From the NCBI GenBank assembly GCA_900320435.1, contig ONSH01000024.1, positions 1 to 43,789 on the forward strand: DNA of 43,789 nt, written 5' to 3'. The position numbers and the translations under genes are program-made. This document shows positions 41,231 to 43,789 of the stretch, piece by piece. Every line of letters begins with the position of its first letter. Within the stretch, counting starts at the first letter, position 1. Origin of the DNA: an uncultured Prevotellaceae bacterium (lineage in GTDB: Bacteria; Bacteroidota; Bacteroidia; Bacteroidales; Bacteroidaceae). Under the pieces are notes generated by a model. That model saw only the letters and a list, made by a program, of their open reading frames with translations, did not search any database and was not told the DNA's origin.

Positions 41231-43789
41231 TTATTTCATGATTTTCTCCGAGTGAACGCTGCCGTCCGGCCATTCCGTCTGTCGGATGTAAAGGCCTTCA
41301 CGGGGCGGCTGGCGAAGCTCTGCGCCCTGCAGGTTGAAGTAACGCACCCGCGTGACGCCCGTGCCGTTTCCTTTAATGCTCTGCACGCCCGTAGGAGTCA
41401 GATCGGATTCGTACTCCGTCTCCTCAATGACCCAGCGCAGGCGTGTGCGGTCCGCTGACAAGGCAAAAAACTCTATCGGTCCGCCCGAAGCATCGACGGC
41501 ATTACCCACATTGAAAAGTCTTTTGCGATCGTTATTGGCATACATAAAGAAAGCCTTTTTGCCGTTGTCGTCTCTAGAGTAGTAAGGATAAATGCTCACC
41601 GGCTCAGCCGACAACGTGCGCTCAATACGCATGTAGCTGCCATAGCGCAGACTGCGTACATAGACGTAGCCGGGCTCATCTGCTTCTTCAAACACCCACA
41701 GCGCGTTGTCCCTCTTGTATATGTTATCTTTATTACCGCTGTTGAAGTCGTTCTCCGAGTGTCCGATGCGGTAACACAGTGAGTCGCGTTTGCCGTCGGC
41801 CGACTTGAGCGCATAAAGGTAACGGCGGGCCGTCGTGGGCGCTGCCGTTGCCGTGCCGTCACCGGAAGCGACGCCGTAGCTGTAGATGTTATAGGCCAGA
41901 TCCGTTGAGAATCCCTCGAAGGTGCGTATCTGCTGGCTCTTGAATTGCGTCACGGCTCCGTTGATAGCCTCCGTCTGAGCGTCGACATCCTCCTGCTCCG
42001 TCTGACCGTCAATGCCTTCAGCAAACACCTCGGCCGCAGCCACCACATTCATGAGCGCATTAAGCGCCGATGTGGGATAGCCGCCGGTGACGTCGGTTTG
42101 AGCGCTGTTGGCCAGATCTCTCGCCTGCTCCAGCGCTTCGTTGAAGCGTGTGAGAAACAGCTTTACGCGAGAAGCGTCCACCTCGGCAAAGGTGAATACC
42201 ATATCGGCACGGTCAAAAGTTCCGGAGCCCCAAAACCAATCATCCACGAAACCGCGTGCACGAATCTGCTGATTGCTGGCAGCGGCACTGTTGATGCGAT
42301 ATACCGAAACGCCACCATAGAGCCCCGACTGCGCCGGCTGCTGGTCGCCTGTGTAATTTACGGTAAGTGTTGTCGGCGAGTCCGACATACCGATACGGTC
42401 GGCACCGTCAATGCTGGCATTGCGTGCAGCGATATATTTCTTGTTGCCGTAATTGCGAATAGTCACGCCGCCCTCCACCGGTGTAATCACCCACATCAGA
42501 TAGGGGTCGTCCCAGGTGAAACTCTCGGTCGAGCCAAGTGTACCGTTGCTGTTGAAGGTGAGATATTTCGGCGTACCCTGAAAAGTGGTGCCACTGTTAT
42601 ATGGAATGGTGGCATAACTGATGATGCGGTAGAACTTTCCTTCCCTGGGCGTAAAAGGATTCGTGCCGGGCAAAGTGCCTCCGGCAGGCCTCATGTATTC
42701 GTCGTTCACAGCCGCCACGGGAGTATAGAGCGACTCCGCGCCGTCCTCCCCCAAAGCTTTCATCCGGAAATAATAAATCTTGTCGGCCGTCAGTCCCGAT
42801 ACGAGGGTCTGCTGCATCTCGACGGAAATCCGTCGCAACACGGTGAAGTTCTTACCGTCTTCCGACTGCTCCAGCACAAGCCCCGTCACACCTTCCGCAT
42901 CACCCAGAGTCCATGAGAGTTTGACCAACGTGGGCGACACCAGCTCGGCCTTAAAATTAAGGGGCGGCATGATGTAGGCGCTCTTCTGGGCCAGGCTGTT
43001 GACGTAGTGTTCGATGTTGGTGTAGCCGCCGCCGATGGTGTAGAGATTGGCGTCGTTAACCTTGGGGTTGAGACCATTGGCACTCTCCCACTCGTCCGCC
43101 ATGCCGTCGTTGTCGCCGTCGGCGGGTCTGGGACCGTTGGCCACGGTGCCGATGCCGCCAACGTTGTCTTCATTGGCGATGAACGAACCCTTGGTGCCGA
43201 GCGAGGTCAGATGCTCGAGAATACGCTTGTCGTGAACGTCTCTGACGCGCGATGCGCCCACATGATCCACGATGTGGTAATAAGCATTCTCTGCCGACTC
43301 CACATTCATCGGATGTGTGGTCACGAAGTTGGGACTGGACATCGGCGTGGCGTTGTGGTGGTCGGTGATGAGCGTGCCGTTGAGCGCGCCGTCGCAGTTG
43401 CCGTCGAAATAGTTGCCGCTGCTGTAGAGATGATCGGTAGCCGTCCAGTCGTCGAAATATTTGGCCGAACCGTCCGGGCCTGCGATGAAGTAGTTGTTCA
43501 TCACGTCCTGATAGTTGTCAGCCGCCGAGTGTCCGCCGATGATGCCCATGCCATAGTTGTACACCACGTTGTTGTAGTACTGCAGGAAGCACTTCATCTT
43601 CGGGTTGCGGCTCTTGTTGTTGGCCCACAGGCAATGGTGTATGGTCCAGTTGCGCGTGCCGTCAGTGATGGAGCCGAAGCGTTGGGGCTCGATGCCCTCA
43701 CTGTTGATGCAATACTGCCAGGTGATGTTGTTGGCATCCTTGATGTGCACGTTGTCCCACGGACCCCACGACACGGAACAGTGGTCCAT
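41231..43789 (-). CDS. Secreted multidomain pectate lyase (PL1-like), N-terminus beyond the window
   Basis: The C-terminal 852 residues of a large secreted polysaccharide lyase; the frame is open to the window end. The visible start (MDHCSVSWGPWDNVHI, then NWTIHHCLWANNKSRNPKM) is the parallel beta-helix of PL1-type pectate lyases. A calcium-type DGDNDGMADEWE repeat follows, then a fibronectin III-like domain (about 275-370), a ricin-like or beta-trefoil region (FYRIISYATIP, WVITPVEGGVTIRNYGNKKYIA), a helical FIVAR-like segment (about 560-620), and a C-terminal domain RVRYFNLQGAELRQPPREGL that resembles type IX secretion sorting signals. It likely degrades pectin or related plant glycans outside the cell or on its surface. 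Confidence 0.87.
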   Translation of the reverse strand: MDHCSVSWGPWDNVHIKDANNITWQYCINSEGIEPQRFGSITDGTRNWTIHHCLWANNKSRNPKMKCFLQYYNNVVYNYGMGIIGGHSAADNYQDVMNNYFIAGPDGSAKYFDDWTATDHLYSSGNYFDGNCDGALNGTLITDHHNATPMSSPNFVTTHPMNVESAENAYYHIVDHVGASRVRDVHDKRILEHLTSLGTKGSFIANEDNVGGIGTVANGPRPADGDNDGMADEWESANGLNPKVNDANLYTIGGGYTNIEHYVNSLAQKSAYIMPPLNFKAELVSPTLVKLSWTLGDAEGVTGLVLEQSEDGKNFTVLRRISVEMQQTLVSGLTADKIYYFRMKALGEDGAESLYTPVAAVNDEYMRPAGGTLPGTNPFTPREGKFYRIISYATIPYNSGTTFQGTPKYLTFNSNGTLGSTESFTWDDPYLMWVITPVEGGVTIRNYGNKKYIAARNASIDGADRIGMSDSPTTLTVNYTGDQQPAQSGLYGGVSVYRINSAAASNQQIRARGFVDDWFWGSGTFDRADMVFTFAEVDASRVKLFLTRFNEALEQARDLANSAQTDVTGGYPTSALNALMNVVAAAEVFAEGIDGQTEQEDVDAQTEAINGAVTQFKSQQIRTFEGFSTDLAYNIYSYGVASGDGTATAAPTTARRYLYALKSADGKRDSLCYRIGHSENDFNSGNKDNIYKRDNALWVFEEADEPGYVYVRSLRYGSYMRIERTLSAEPVSIYPYYSRDDNGKKAFFMYANNDRKRLFNVGNAVDASGGPIEFFALSADRTRLRWVIEETEYESDLTPTGVQSIKGNGTGVTRVRYFNLQGAELRQPPREGLYIRQTEWPDGSVHSEKIMK

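Overview
The window looks like a chromosomal segment of a GC-rich Bacteroidales bacterium, probably Prevotellaceae-like. The evidence is Bacteroidetes-type promoters (TTTG, about 20 nt, TAnnTTTG), no Shine-Dalgarno sequences, the hisG-hisD-hisC-hisB gene order, Bacteroidales family proteins, and a secreted pectate lyase ending in a sorting-type C-terminal domain. I assign no species.

Left part (1-8916): two tandem AMP-forming acyl-CoA ligases (the first cut by the window edge), a lepA gene broken by an internal deletion with frameshift, and a Crp/Fnr regulator. On the minus strand follow a two-gene deoxy-aminosugar module (cupin ketoisomerase, then an acyltransferase fused to a DegT aminotransferase), tRNA-Ser(GCT) and tRNA-Glu(CTC) on the plus strand, a secreted His/Pro-rich repeat protein, and a membrane polyferredoxin.

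Middle part (about 8959-25500): an AT-richer accessory island, bracketed by two 32-bp inverted repeats (8959-8990 and 25469-25500, 31/32 identical). Its core is a tight minus-strand operon: a radical SAM enzyme, a NERD-nuclease/SF1 helicase, a DrmE-like protein, a DrmA-like helicase and a DrmB-like DUF1998 protein. This is a DISARM-related defence locus with neither a DNA methyltransferase nor a DrmC-type phospholipase-D protein in the window. A DinD-N/RhuM-type protein lies just downstream. Upstream are small genes and a three-gene cassette (DUF3791, DUF3990 ADP-ribosyltransferase-like, small protein) with ATGA overlaps that looks like a toxin-antitoxin or defence module. The gaps carry several unusual repeat structures: a 162-bp palindromic element, an 11-bp tandem repeat, TTGACA box clusters, and an imperfect copy of the drmB 3' end.

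Right part (26517-43789): a conserved hypothetical gene and tRNA-Thr(TGT). Next comes a long plus-strand operon from a recognisable promoter at 27410: polyprenyl-phosphate glycosyltransferase, two Bacteroidales envelope proteins, ApbE, a Crp-like regulator, an M3 peptidase, dCMP deaminase and RecR, nearly all with start/stop overlaps. On the minus strand lie the histidine cluster hisGDCB followed by a CtpA-type S41 protease, then two small Cys-containing proteins with a terminator, and finally a multidomain pectate lyase that runs off the right edge.

No integrase, transposase or CRISPR array was seen.
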